Below are positions 1 to 8,532 of a stretch of DNA of 64,000 nucleotides, in pieces. The notes below the pieces were generated by a model. That model searched no databases and was not told where the DNA came from. It saw nothing but the letters and a program-made list of their open reading frames with translations. Positions within the stretch are counted from its first letter, which is position 1. Every line of letters starts with the position of its first letter. A program made the translations under genes and the position numbers. The DNA lies in assembly GCF_001647285.1 (NCBI RefSeq), contig NZ_LRML01000017.1, positions 1-64,000 on the forward strand. The letters are read 5' to 3'. This stretch comes from Rufibacter roseus. GTDB lineage: Bacteria > Bacteroidota > Bacteroidia > Cytophagales > Hymenobacteraceae.

Positions 1-27
1 CGCGGGAGAGTAGGTAGCCGCCAACCC
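1..27 (+). rRNA. rrf: 5S ribosomal RNA, 3' end only
   Basis: The first bases contain GGGAGAGTAGG followed by a GCCGCC segment, which is the conserved 3' portion of bacterial 5S rRNA (loop E/helix IV side and terminal stem). The rest of the gene, and presumably a 16S-23S-5S operon on the plus strand, lies before the window. The exact 3' end is estimated from where the terminal stem should finish. The terminator immediately downstream supports the end of an rRNA transcript. Confidence 0.8.
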
Positions 28-35
28 CCAACAAG

Positions 36-80
36 GAGGCCCCGACAGCTGGAGACAGCAGCCGGGGCCTCTCCTCTTTT
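36..80 (+). terminator. rRNA operon intrinsic terminator
   Basis: A 9-bp perfect GC-rich stem (GAGGCCCCG at 36-44 with CGGGGCCTC at 63-71) encloses a smaller GCTG/CAGC hairpin and is followed by TCCTCTTTT. It lies directly after the 5S rRNA tail, so it most probably ends the rRNA operon. Confidence 0.8.
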
Positions 81-280
81 CACGCCGCGCCCGAACACAT
101 CATCCAGGTAAGACTGAGCACGGAGTGGGTACAGCCGCCGAAGGAACCAGGGAAGCTAGGCAGGGGGGGAAACTCTTGGGGCACGCAGGGTTCTGTGAAA
201 ATATTTTCAGTGGGACAAGGAGACATTCCAGACGCACTCGCCGAAGGTAAGCTGTAGGACAGGTGAATGGATATGTAACA
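81..280. other. Intergenic stretch without recognisable gene
   Basis: No tRNA cloverleaf or convincing ORF is visible between the rRNA terminator and the long hairpin at 281. The only structure noted is a 14-base perfect palindrome TGAAAATATTTTCA at 196-209, of unknown meaning. Confidence 0.5.
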
Positions 281-335
281 ATCTCACATAAAAAAGGGGA
301 ACAGATTTATACTGTTCCCCTTTTTTATGTGAGAT
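281..335. terminator. Long perfect hairpin, probable bidirectional terminator
   Basis: A 24-bp perfect inverted repeat (281-304 with 312-335) separated by the 7-base loop ATTTATA. The arms contain GGGGAACAG/CTGTTCCCC next to the loop and runs of six A/T further out, so a GC-rich stem is followed by T residues on both strands. It sits 20 bases beyond the stop codon of the minus-strand M16 gene and downstream of the plus-strand rRNA genes, which fits a shared terminator between converging transcripts. Confidence 0.75.
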
Positions 336-355
336 AAATTCTTTTGTTGTTAGAT

Positions 356-1642
356 CTAATGCTCACCTCCAACAACAACTATATAAAGGCTTTCTTCTTT
401 CAAATACTTTTCAGCTATACTCTTTAATTCTGTAGATGTGAGATCTTTTACTGAGTGCTGTAACTGAGAATAAAAATCAGGAGGCAAATTAAAAAAGACA
501 GTGCTCTTATACTTATCCATTTTGTCGAAAATGGTAGACGTATCAGAAATAAATTTACCTGCGATATGTTTTTGTACAGTAAGCAGTTCCTCTTTTGGAA
601 CAAGTTCATGTTGTAAGGCAGAAATTTCTTTAGAAATTTCTGTCAAAGTCTCATTAATCTTATCCCCTTTAATGTCAGTTCCAATAGAAAACAAAGAACC
701 TTTTTCCTTTGAAGAAATTGAAGAATAAATGCCATACGTATAGCCCTTGTCTTCTCTTATATTCTTCATCAGCCTGGCGCCAAAGTATCCACCCAATGTA
801 TGGTTTAATACATAGAAAGCGGCATAATCAGAATGGCCAGGTGGAACAACAGTACACCCTATTCTGATGGACGCTTGCATCTTATTACTGGATGGTTGTA
901 AGATAGTTTGAGGAGTAGTACCAGAATTTAAGATTTGATTCCACTCTGTATTTTGAACAGCTTGTGCAGGTAAGCCATCTAAAACAGCAAAAAGAAGGTT
1001 TTTTGAAGAAGCTGGAATTTCACCAGTAAGAAAAACTTCAGAATTAGTTAACCTATAGCATGAGCTATGAAAATTTTTCAAATCCTGTATAGTTATTGCT
1101 GCAATTTCTTCCTCATTTATCAAGTTTGAATAAGGGTGGTCTTGTCCATAAATAGCCGAAGTGAAGGTTTCACTTGATAAGTAGCTGTTCTTTTGCTTAT
1201 CAACAGCTAGGGTCTGAATGACTCTTTGCTTCATCAGTTCAAACTCTTCTTCTGGAAAAGCAGGTTGTTCAATAAGTTCCAGAGCCAAAGGTAGTAGGGG
1301 CTCTAGATGCTTTGAAAGGCAATATAAAGTAAGAGTAGATCTGTCGAAGCCATGGGAGATTTCTAAGGATGCACCATAGAAATCAATAGAGTCAGCAATT
1401 TGCTTAGCACTTTTTTGAAGAGTTCCTTCCTTCAGCATTTTAGCTGTAAGAGAAGCAACACCAGCCTTAGGTTGGTACCACTTACCAGCCCTAAAAACAA
1501 ATTCAACCCGTGCTATGGGTTGAATGTTGTCTTCTAGTATATGTACTTTGACTCCAGATGAAATAGAAACTACTTCAGGGTGTAGAGCCGTATCGATAAC
1601 AATATCTGCAATAGGGGGAGCTTCTTTTCTGTTTAAATCCAT
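356..1642 (-). CDS. M16 (pitrilysin)-family protein, zinc motif lost
   Basis: The 428-residue protein has the two-lobe layout of short M16 peptidases: N-terminal M16 lobe at about 25-170 and C-terminal lobe at about 180-380. The inverted zinc motif HxxEH that should occur before MLxKGT is missing; the equivalent stretch reads SLTAKMLKEGT (64-74), with no histidines. The C-terminal lobe keeps the conserved segment GARLMKNIREDKGYTYGIYS (288-307) that positions substrate. This is the pattern of the non-catalytic partner in two-subunit M16 peptidases, yet no active partner is adjacent. There is no signal peptide. It starts 6 bases after the porV stop, so it is probably the last gene of a porU-porV operon. 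A role linked to T9SS is inferred from position only. The gene looks more AT-rich than most of the window. Confidence 0.8.
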   Translation of the reverse strand: MDLNRKEAPPIADIVIDTALHPEVVSISSGVKVHILEDNIQPIARVEFVFRAGKWYQPKAGVASLTAKMLKEGTLQKSAKQIADSIDFYGASLEISHGFDRSTLTLYCLSKHLEPLLPLALELIEQPAFPEEEFELMKQRVIQTLAVDKQKNSYLSSETFTSAIYGQDHPYSNLINEEEIAAITIQDLKNFHSSCYRLTNSEVFLTGEIPASSKNLLFAVLDGLPAQAVQNTEWNQILNSGTTPQTILQPSSNKMQASIRIGCTVVPPGHSDYAAFYVLNHTLGGYFGARLMKNIREDKGYTYGIYSSISSKEKGSLFSIGTDIKGDKINETLTEISKEISALQHELVPKEELLTVQKHIAGKFISDTSTIFDKMDKYKSTVFFNLPPDFYSQLQHSVKDLTSTELKSIAEKYLKEESLYIVVVGGEH

Positions 1643-1648
1643 AGAGGG

Positions 1649-2812
1649 TTAGTCATTTTCACTTAATTTGAAATGAAGGGTGAAACGTAAGGTTTGCGCC
1701 AATGGGTTACCTTGCTCGTTTGGAATAAGGTAAGCGGCATCTACACCAAACTTTTGATAACGAATACCAAGACCCATGGTAAAATAGTTACGGCCTCCCT
1801 TTAATTCATTTTCATAGAAATAACCAGCTCTGGCGGCAAACAAGTTGTCATACCAATACTCTAGTCCTGTGGATATATTTACCTCTTTCAGCTCTTCTGA
1901 AGCACCACCTGGGGCATCAGTGAACGATTGGAAAATTCCAGAGAATACACTCGTCTCTTCATAAGCTGAAGCATCGTCTGGCGGAGAATAAGGCACTAAA
2001 AGCTTGTTACCATCAACTGCTAAAGTAATCTTATTGTACGGATCAAGTTCCATGGTAATGGCAGTACCTAATCTAAGGTTGGTAGGTAAGAAGTCTCTTC
2101 TACCAGCGGTCGAATAGGTGATTTTACCACCAATGTTCGATATATTTCCCCCAAGGGCTAGGTTATAATTTCTAGCACCAATGGTTAAGTCTTTGGTATA
2201 GTAGATACCCAAATCAACTGCTGCCGAATTGCCTGGTTGAGATTCAACACTACCTTGGCTAGAACCAGAGATATTTGTGTTACCGGCTAAGTTTGAACGA
2301 ATAAAACGGGCTCCAACACCTAGGCTCAGGTTCTCGCTCAACTTTTGGCCATAAGCAACATTGAAAGTATATTCCTTGGGGTTGAAGTAATCTGTTTGAT
2401 CACCTTGTGAATTGGTAAACCTAATCTCACCTAAATCAAAGTACAGCAATGAAACTGCTAGAGAAGAATTTTCACCAAGCTTTTTATGCCCTGATAAATA
2501 TCCCAGGTGCATGTCACTCACAATATTTCTTAACCAAGGAGTATAAGAAAGGGCGGCTCCAAAATCAGTTTCTAAAAAGCCTAGCTTGGCAGGGTTCCAA
2601 TGAGGAGAGTTCGCATCAGGACTAATGGCTACACCTGCGTCACCCATGGCGGCGGAACGAGCATCTGGAGAAACAGTAAGTACAGGCACGGCAGTTATGA
2701 TTGGCCTATATGAGTCGTTTTGGCCAATAGTATTTTGTGCTAAAGCCGAAATGCTGGCTGCTATAACAAAGAGGCAGCTAAGTGCACTAAATCTAAGCGT
2801 AATAAAGTCCAT
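1649..2812 (-). CDS. porV: Type IX secretion system outer membrane protein PorV
   Basis: 387 residues with an N-terminal signal sequence (cleavage likely after ALA, leaving QNTIGQND). The body has the family hallmarks of PorV/LptO: a segment around VLTVSPDARSAAMGDAGVA, then SPHWNPAKLGF, then many alternating short strands typical of a FadL-like 14-strand barrel, ending with the strand TLRFTLHFKLSEND. In T9SS, PorV is the outer-membrane shuttle that binds the C-terminal sorting domains of substrates and brings them to the sortase PorU. It lies just downstream of porU on the same strand (29-base gap), the arrangement seen across Bacteroidota, and is probably co-transcribed with it. Confidence is high because both sequence and neighbour agree. 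Confidence 0.93.
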   Translation of the reverse strand: MDFITLRFSALSCLFVIAASISALAQNTIGQNDSYRPIITAVPVLTVSPDARSAAMGDAGVAISPDANSPHWNPAKLGFLETDFGAALSYTPWLRNIVSDMHLGYLSGHKKLGENSSLAVSLLYFDLGEIRFTNSQGDQTDYFNPKEYTFNVAYGQKLSENLSLGVGARFIRSNLAGNTNISGSSQGSVESQPGNSAAVDLGIYYTKDLTIGARNYNLALGGNISNIGGKITYSTAGRRDFLPTNLRLGTAITMELDPYNKITLAVDGNKLLVPYSPPDDASAYEETSVFSGIFQSFTDAPGGASEELKEVNISTGLEYWYDNLFAARAGYFYENELKGGRNYFTMGLGIRYQKFGVDAAYLIPNEQGNPLAQTLRFTLHFKLSEND

Positions 2813-2841
2813 GCAGAAGTTTTTGGTGTAATCAGAATACG

Positions 2842-5800
2842 TTATTTAAGTAAAACTAGCTTTTCAAAGCGAGAGGTAGTAGCGCCATCTAGTCTTGAAC
2901 GAACATTAAGTTTATAAATATATACCCCTTTCGCTAAAACATCATAATAATCGTCACGTCCATCCCAAGTAATACCAGAAAAATGTGAGCTGCCGTCACT
3001 AATGCCATGTAATGTCTTAACTAATTTACCAGATACGGTAAAAATCTGAATAAGGACATCAAGCTCTTGGCCAGCTCGGTTATGGTCAAATTGAAAGGTA
3101 GTAGAAGAGACAAAAGGATTAGGTACATTAAAGACATGCTCTAAAGCCAATTGTTCGGTAGACGCTACAATAAATTCAATTTTAGAAGTGCTGGAGTTGT
3201 TGTGGGTGTCCCAAGCTTTCAATTGCAAAGTATGCGGGCCTGGAGCTAAATCTTTAAAAGGATATCTTACTTTTCCTGATTGGTACGAATCTACATCAGC
3301 AGTGTAAAACTCATTTAACAGCAACGGCTCTGAATTCTTATCATCAAGAACGGCTGTAATCTCATGGCCTATGCCTGCGCCGGCAGTATTGATACCATTA
3401 TCATCAAACAAATGCGCTAAGATAATACCGTCTTTCCCTGTTATACCTCCAGAGACAAAAGACTCATCATTTATATACAACTGAATATCTGGAGGAGTGT
3501 TATCAGCAGATACAGTGGCGTCTGCGCTACCAACGGGTGCAACGGCAGCGCCATGTCCGTCTGTAGTGGATGAAAAGGCATATAGATGAATGCTTCCAAA
3601 CCCTACCTGGTAATTTATATCTTTAGGTACCACAAAAGAAATTTTGAATAAGCCATTGTGTACGCTGGCTAAGCCATCATAAAGAACGTTATTCCTGACC
3701 ATCACCTCCCGCTTAGTATCTCTAGGCTCATCACCTAACGTGGTCACAGAAGTGCGCTTATCAAAAACTGTAACATGCACCTGCCCTTGAAAATCATTAA
3801 CGGTTTGCCCATGTGCATTGGTCACCATGCCTTCCATAGTTACTTTTGCTAACGCTTTCAAGGTATCTGTGGTGGCCGCCGTAACAGGTTTTCCATTAAT
3901 GGTGCTAAGGGCAACTTTCAGTTCTGGATATGCCAGAGTCATAGAGGGGTCTCCCAGTAACGCAAAATTTCTGTTGTTGACCCGATAGCCTAAGCTGTTG
4001 TTTTTAGCTTTGGCCAACAGTAAACCTAAGTCTGGCATAGAGCCATCTGCAGTAGGTACAAAAAGAACATTAAAGAACTCGCTATTAAACTTCTTGTTAC
4101 CGTTTGAATAAACCGGGCGGGTGGTGGTCACCATGCCCACGGCCCCACCTCCAGCGTGTAATAAAGCTGTTTCAGCACCTGAGTTGCGACGCGGGTCGTC
4201 ATACCTCCCAAATTCACAGGTAGCGGTCAATAGAAACGTTAACTTATCTGCGTTTTTCCAGCTCTGTATTTCATTTATAGTTAAAATCTGCTCTTCAGCC
4301 AAGCTAACCACGTTGCCATGCCCGGTGTAATTTACCAGTAAGGCGCCTTTCTCAATGGCCTCTCGCAGATTCCGGTTTGTTTCAGGAGAACGTTTGCCAT
4401 TCGGCACTGAGATCTGTGGGTATAAATCTAGATATATCTTTTGGGCAAGATACTCCGGATGCTGCTGTTCTACATTCTTCTCCGCCAAGTTTTCAGCATC
4501 AAGCAAATGCTCATTTCCATCACCGTCATCCGCTAAGAAAACAAGACGCTTGCGCCAGTTACCAAAGGTTTGAGGGCTTTCATACCCAATGATTTTATCT
4601 ACCATCAAATCTGCTTCGGCTGCGGATTTAGCAGGTAAGCGGCCAATGCCGACATCAAGGTAGTGGTTCCTACTTTGAGAAAAATCAGTTTCAGACCACT
4701 CTCCCTCTTCCTCTGCTAAAAAGCCATAATAGTCATCTGATGAATAAGACTCTATAGGGTCAAGGGATTGCCTTGACTCGTAAATAGGAACAAAGTTTGT
4801 ATTCTGCGGTAGTCTGTTCTTGTAATCGAAAGAGGCATCGCCAAACAAGAGAAGTTTGAGTTGCTGCTCGCCCCGCTTGTTGCTGCGGTCATACAGCATT
4901 TTCATGAAATCACGAATGGCAGTAATGTCTTGCCTTCCTGAAGAGAACTCCTCGTAAATCTGAGGCAATGGGACCACCTCTACCTGAAGGCCTGTTTTAG
5001 TGCGGCGGTGATCGGCTAAGCGGCGAGCTTGTGTCAAGAATGCTGGATGAGCAATAATAACCAGATCAATGTTTTCGCCGCTTAGGCTATGCAGATTTTG
5101 GTTGGCTACCTTTTTGACGAAGGTAGGAGCAGGAAAACTGTTGCCTTGAAAGGCAATGTACTCGTGCAATTGACTACTACTAGCGGAAAAGACGGCAGTA
5201 CCGTTATTAACAGAATACTGCTGATTAAGAGGTTCCAGTGGATTTGTGATGTTCCAAATTTTAAAATCACTAGCGGAGGGAACACCGGCAATTTGGAACG
5301 TGCTGAAAGGCTGCTTTAAACTTTCGGTTGATCTGAAGCTTGTGGAGTTGCCAAATAGCTTTAGTTGCCTTTGTGCTACAATAGCCACGTAATTAAGAAA
5401 GCCTGTGGCCGTAGAAAAACTTCCTGGGTGGAAGGTGTAAGATATGTTCAGGCCGTTATTTCCAGAAGGTATTCCATTAAAATGCCTGGTGTCATTTCTG
5501 CCTTGTAAATTGTAGTCGCTGATAACAATGGAGTTTAAGCTGTGTTTACCAACTTCTGCTCCATTTAAAGTAACGGTGAACGGATTAACGTTTACAAAAG
5601 AACCATTGCTCAAGTAGAAACCTAATACCGAAGATGTGATTTTAACAGGAGTATTAGGCACTAAATCTGTAACTGGAAAAGTAAAGGAACGCTCTTTGGT
5701 GAAGTTGTTAAACTCCTCACCGTACCATTCCCGGCCTGAATTAACCCTATTTACCAAGTCCTGTTCATGAAACGCTCTTTCGTCAAAGCTGCTGATGACA

Positions 5801-6735
5801 GGAAATGAACCAGAAACAGAAGAGGCAGGCGCTATTCGTTTACCAGCGGTTGCACCAACATGCAGGTAATAATACGTAGTATCACTGTAAAGATTATAAG
5901 AGTGTGTAAAGGGCGATGGCGCGTTTGGAGTGTGTGACCAAGTGTGTGGCCCCTCTCCGTAAAAAAGAATATAATCACTGTTATCAAATGAGTTGTCACT
6001 CTCGCCCTGAACCCAAATAGCGTTTTCTTTTAAATCATCAATACGGGGAGCTGAATTAGGCTGGGGCAACATACCGCCCCCGTTACCATACAACTTCAGA
6101 TTTTTTGGATTGACAGACTGCGCATTAATGCCCATGGCCTGCAGAGTGGCTCTGTCAATTTTGTAAATGCCGCTTGCCGTCACTCCTATTTTATACCAGT
6201 CGCCGCTGCTTAAAACAGAAGTGGTAGCATAGTTTCTTCGGGCAAACGTTTGGTTAGTAGGTCTTCTTTGGGTATTACCGCCTGTTTGATAACGATAGCT
6301 GAACTTTACCAATTTTTCCGGAGCCCCCGTTTGCGGATTGAGGCGAAGGGCCTTGAAGAAAATGGTGGACATAGGCACTCGGTTGGCAGTACCTGTTGTA
6401 ATGGTGGGGTCAAGTTGGGATTTTAATTCTTTGCTAGGAAAATAACGTGCCTCAGCTGCGGTAAGAGGTGCAAACTCTGCTTGTACAAATTCAAAGGAGG
6501 TAACGGCCGCATTAGAAATAGTCAGCACATAATAAGGTACTCCTTCACCACTATTATAAGCAGCTTCATCAAAAGTAGGGGCAGCAGGAGGGGTAGCAGA
6601 AAGACCAAAAGCCGTAGCAGGTGCATTTCGCCAGTGAATAACACGAGAATCTTCTGACTGAGCCCATGCCGTAGCCACAAATGCCCAAAAGTTTACGGCA
6701 ACAAAAAGAGATTTTCTTAACAAACGCATGTACAC
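2842..6735 (-). CDS. porU: Type IX secretion system sortase PorU
   Basis: 1297 residues. A signal peptide precedes cleavage near ATAWAQ; the second Met (third codon) is an equally good start. The central part (about 550-920) is a gingipain-like C25 cysteine peptidase domain with the catalytic His in VNYTGHGN (near 806) and the catalytic Cys in LLTATCEFGRYD (near 839). The C-terminus has an FlgD-like Ig fold (FNVPNPFVSSTTFQF ... WDGRDDYYDVLAKGVYIYKL) and ends in LVLLK, a type A-like sorting domain. PorU removes the sorting domain from T9SS cargo at the cell surface and attaches it to an anchor. It lies upstream of porV, and the M16-like gene completes the apparent operon. The size is typical for Cytophagales PorU. 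Confidence 0.95.
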   Translation of the reverse strand: MYMRLLRKSLFVAVNFWAFVATAWAQSEDSRVIHWRNAPATAFGLSATPPAAPTFDEAAYNSGEGVPYYVLTISNAAVTSFEFVQAEFAPLTAAEARYFPSKELKSQLDPTITTGTANRVPMSTIFFKALRLNPQTGAPEKLVKFSYRYQTGGNTQRRPTNQTFARRNYATTSVLSSGDWYKIGVTASGIYKIDRATLQAMGINAQSVNPKNLKLYGNGGGMLPQPNSAPRIDDLKENAIWVQGESDNSFDNSDYILFYGEGPHTWSHTPNAPSPFTHSYNLYSDTTYYYLHVGATAGKRIAPASSVSGSFPVISSFDERAFHEQDLVNRVNSGREWYGEEFNNFTKERSFTFPVTDLVPNTPVKITSSVLGFYLSNGSFVNVNPFTVTLNGAEVGKHSLNSIVISDYNLQGRNDTRHFNGIPSGNNGLNISYTFHPGSFSTATGFLNYVAIVAQRQLKLFGNSTSFRSTESLKQPFSTFQIAGVPSASDFKIWNITNPLEPLNQQYSVNNGTAVFSASSSQLHEYIAFQGNSFPAPTFVKKVANQNLHSLSGENIDLVIIAHPAFLTQARRLADHRRTKTGLQVEVVPLPQIYEEFSSGRQDITAIRDFMKMLYDRSNKRGEQQLKLLLFGDASFDYKNRLPQNTNFVPIYESRQSLDPIESYSSDDYYGFLAEEEGEWSETDFSQSRNHYLDVGIGRLPAKSAAEADLMVDKIIGYESPQTFGNWRKRLVFLADDGDGNEHLLDAENLAEKNVEQQHPEYLAQKIYLDLYPQISVPNGKRSPETNRNLREAIEKGALLVNYTGHGNVVSLAEEQILTINEIQSWKNADKLTFLLTATCEFGRYDDPRRNSGAETALLHAGGGAVGMVTTTRPVYSNGNKKFNSEFFNVLFVPTADGSMPDLGLLLAKAKNNSLGYRVNNRNFALLGDPSMTLAYPELKVALSTINGKPVTAATTDTLKALAKVTMEGMVTNAHGQTVNDFQGQVHVTVFDKRTSVTTLGDEPRDTKREVMVRNNVLYDGLASVHNGLFKISFVVPKDINYQVGFGSIHLYAFSSTTDGHGAAVAPVGSADATVSADNTPPDIQLYINDESFVSGGITGKDGIILAHLFDDNGINTAGAGIGHEITAVLDDKNSEPLLLNEFYTADVDSYQSGKVRYPFKDLAPGPHTLQLKAWDTHNNSSTSKIEFIVASTEQLALEHVFNVPNPFVSSTTFQFDHNRAGQELDVLIQIFTVSGKLVKTLHGISDGSSHFSGITWDGRDDYYDVLAKGVYIYKLNVRSRLDGATTSRFEKLVLLK

Positions 6736-7067
6736 TGGTTAAAGTACTTACTCCGCAACACAGCACCCATTCCATAGGTTCAGAGCCAAGTTTTTGGGTC
6801 TATATGCCTATTGAGATGTTTAGATACCTGTAAGGCGGTAAGAAAATAATTCCGTCATTAGGTTAACCAATAGCTTTCTACACGCATCTTCAACTTCATG
6901 GTCCACAGCGGCTTTCTACGCTTCTTAAAGTTGTAAACGAAAACAAAAGCCAATTAGTACATCCATTCTTTTTTCAGATGCACTTGCCTTTATACCAAGT
7001 TTAAGAAGCTTTCCCATTGAAATAAAACAACTTATGTAGTGTGTTTAAGGCTTAACGGGCAGCGAAC
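6736..7067. other. Intergenic region upstream of porU
   Basis: 332 bases between porU and pssA, both on the minus strand. No clear TAnnTTTG/TTTG promoter pair was found for porU. There is an imperfect direct repeat, GCTTTCTACACGCATCTTC at 6873 and GCTTTCTACGCTTCTT at 6911, and the palindrome GGTTAACC at 6861-6868. Either could be a regulatory site, but nothing shows this directly. Confidence 0.4.
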
Positions 7068-7775
7068 TTATGAAACGGAGGGTTTTATGAGAGAAAGTAA
7101 AATATATAAGGCTATAGTTATAGGTATGGCGGCAAAATTTAACGCTAGAAAAAAAATAATGGCTAGCCCCAGGAAGATAAACCTAATCTCATTCCCCTTC
7201 CAGGCAAAGGTTTTGAATTTAAGAGCAAACAGGGGCAGTTCCGCTACCAACAAATAAGAGAACAGTAACGTGATGCCAATGAGAAAGTAAGGGTTCAAAA
7301 TAACTTCTGTCAGCCCAAAAGAGTCATTAGCCATAATGAGCGGGAAAGAAATAATCAACATAGTACAGGCCGGGGTGGGTACACCAATAAAAGAAGTAGT
7401 TTGACGGGTGTCAATATTGAATTTGGCTAAACGCAAGGCTGAAAAAATAGTGATCAAAAAGCCCAGAAACGGTAGCATGGAGGCAACTGGTTCAGTAAAG
7501 CCATTAGACTCAAGGCTGCGCGAAAATAATTGCAGCATGACAGCCCCGGGTACAAAACCAAAAGAAACCATGTCGGCTAGTGAGTCTAATTGTTTGCCTA
7601 TTTCAGAATACACATGCAGCACCCGTGCTACCATGCCATCCATGAAGTCAAGCACGGCGGCAATGACAACCAAGTAAGCAGCCGTCACCAACTCCTGCTG
7701 AAAAATAAAGTAAATGGCTAAACAGCCGCACAGCAGGTTTAGGCAGGTGATAAAATTGGGTATGTTCTTTTTCAT
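7068..7775 (-). CDS. pssA: CDP-diacylglycerol--serine O-phosphatidyltransferase
   Basis: 235 residues, integral membrane protein with about 6-7 hydrophobic segments. The CDP-alcohol phosphatidyltransferase signature D(x)2DG(x)2AR(x)8G(x)3D(x)3D is perfect: D43, D46-G47, A50-R51, G60, D64, D68. The start MKKNIPNFITCLNLLCGCLA is typical of the serine-specific (type II PssA) branch. It makes phosphatidylserine from CDP-diacylglycerol and serine, the precursor of phosphatidylethanolamine. A copy of the dispersed palindromic repeat lies just upstream, between it and the MBL-fold gene. Confidence 0.93.
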   Translation of the reverse strand: MKKNIPNFITCLNLLCGCLAIYFIFQQELVTAAYLVVIAAVLDFMDGMVARVLHVYSEIGKQLDSLADMVSFGFVPGAVMLQLFSRSLESNGFTEPVASMLPFLGFLITIFSALRLAKFNIDTRQTTSFIGVPTPACTMLIISFPLIMANDSFGLTEVILNPYFLIGITLLFSYLLVAELPLFALKFKTFAWKGNEIRFIFLGLAIIFFLALNFAAIPITIALYILLSLIKPSVS

Positions 7776-7788
7776 GAATGGGAAGGTG

Positions 7789-7825
7789 CGTTTTTGCCCT
7801 CTTTTTCTAAAACTAGCTCAAAAAC
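7789..7825. repeat. Dispersed palindromic repeat, copy 1
   Basis: Imperfect palindrome GCGTTTTTG...CTAGCTCAAAAACG with T-rich left and A-rich right arms around the loop. It overlaps the 3' end of the minus-strand MBL-fold gene: it supplies that gene's TAG stop (7813-7815) and its last few codons. See the finding on the 21-copy family. Confidence 0.6.
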
Positions 7826-8463
7826 GGATTGCTGGTTTTTTCTTCGCCAACGGTGGTAGAAGGGCCATGGCCAGGATGAACGGTTACTTCATCTGGTAAA
7901 GTGAACAACTTGGTTCGGATACTTTGAAGTAAAGTTTCATGGTCACCGCCGGGCAAATCAGTGCGGCCAATACTGCGGTGAAATAAAACGTCGCCACCAA
8001 TTACGTTCTGGCTGGGCTCGTGGTAAAAAACCACATGGCCCGGTGCATGGCCAGGGGTAAAAAGCACTTGCAGCTCAGTTTCACCAAAAGAAACGTTCTC
8101 TCCCTCTTTCAGGTATTTCTCCGGTAAAATTTCCTGGTACTGCGGAAAACCATAGGCCGCTGAGTAGGTTGGCACGGCACGTAACACCTCCAGGTCTTTT
8201 TCATGTATCTCCAGCGGAACGTTATAGGTGTCTGCAACAAATTTATTACCCAACACATGGTCTATGTGGCAGTGTGTGTTCAGCAAACGTACCACTTTCA
8301 GTTCTTGCCGCTGAATAAAATCCTTCAGCTGTTGTTGCTCCTGTTGGTTTGAACAACCGGGGTCAATCACCACGCACTCCTTTGTGTCATCAAACAGTAC
8401 ATAAGTATTTTCAGCGAAAGGATTGAACGTGAAGCTCTTTATTTGCAAACCAACAGACATCAT
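7813..8463 (-). CDS. MBL-fold metallo-hydrolase (glyoxalase II-like)
   Basis: 216 residues, metallo-beta-lactamase fold. Metal ligands are visible in THCHIDH (63-69), TPGHAPGH and the late VHPGHG motif. The short length and single domain match the YcbL/GloB-like group of small hydrolases that lack the substrate-binding C-terminal domain of true glyoxalase II, so substrate is uncertain (a thioester such as S-lactoylglutathione or a thiol adduct). No signal peptide, so cytoplasmic. The ATG at 8460 (second Met) is an alternative start. The last codons and stop come from a palindromic repeat. The gene is divergent from the FAD oxidoreductase. Confidence 0.85.
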   Translation of the reverse strand: MMSVGLQIKSFTFNPFAENTYVLFDDTKECVVIDPGCSNQQEQQQLKDFIQRQELKVVRLLNTHCHIDHVLGNKFVADTYNVPLEIHEKDLEVLRAVPTYSAAYGFPQYQEILPEKYLKEGENVSFGETELQVLFTPGHAPGHVVFYHEPSQNVIGGDVLFHRSIGRTDLPGGDHETLLQSIRTKLFTLPDEVTVHPGHGPSTTVGEEKTSNPFLS

Positions 8464-8532
8464 AGGTTCTTACAACGTTATTTTGATGGCTCTAAGTTAC
8501 GCATTTCAGCGGCACAAGCCGTACCTTGCCCT

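Noticed and set aside
81-280. tRNA gene after the 5S rRNA
   Set aside because: No TTCGA/GGTTC T-loop, acceptor stem or CCA arrangement could be fitted.
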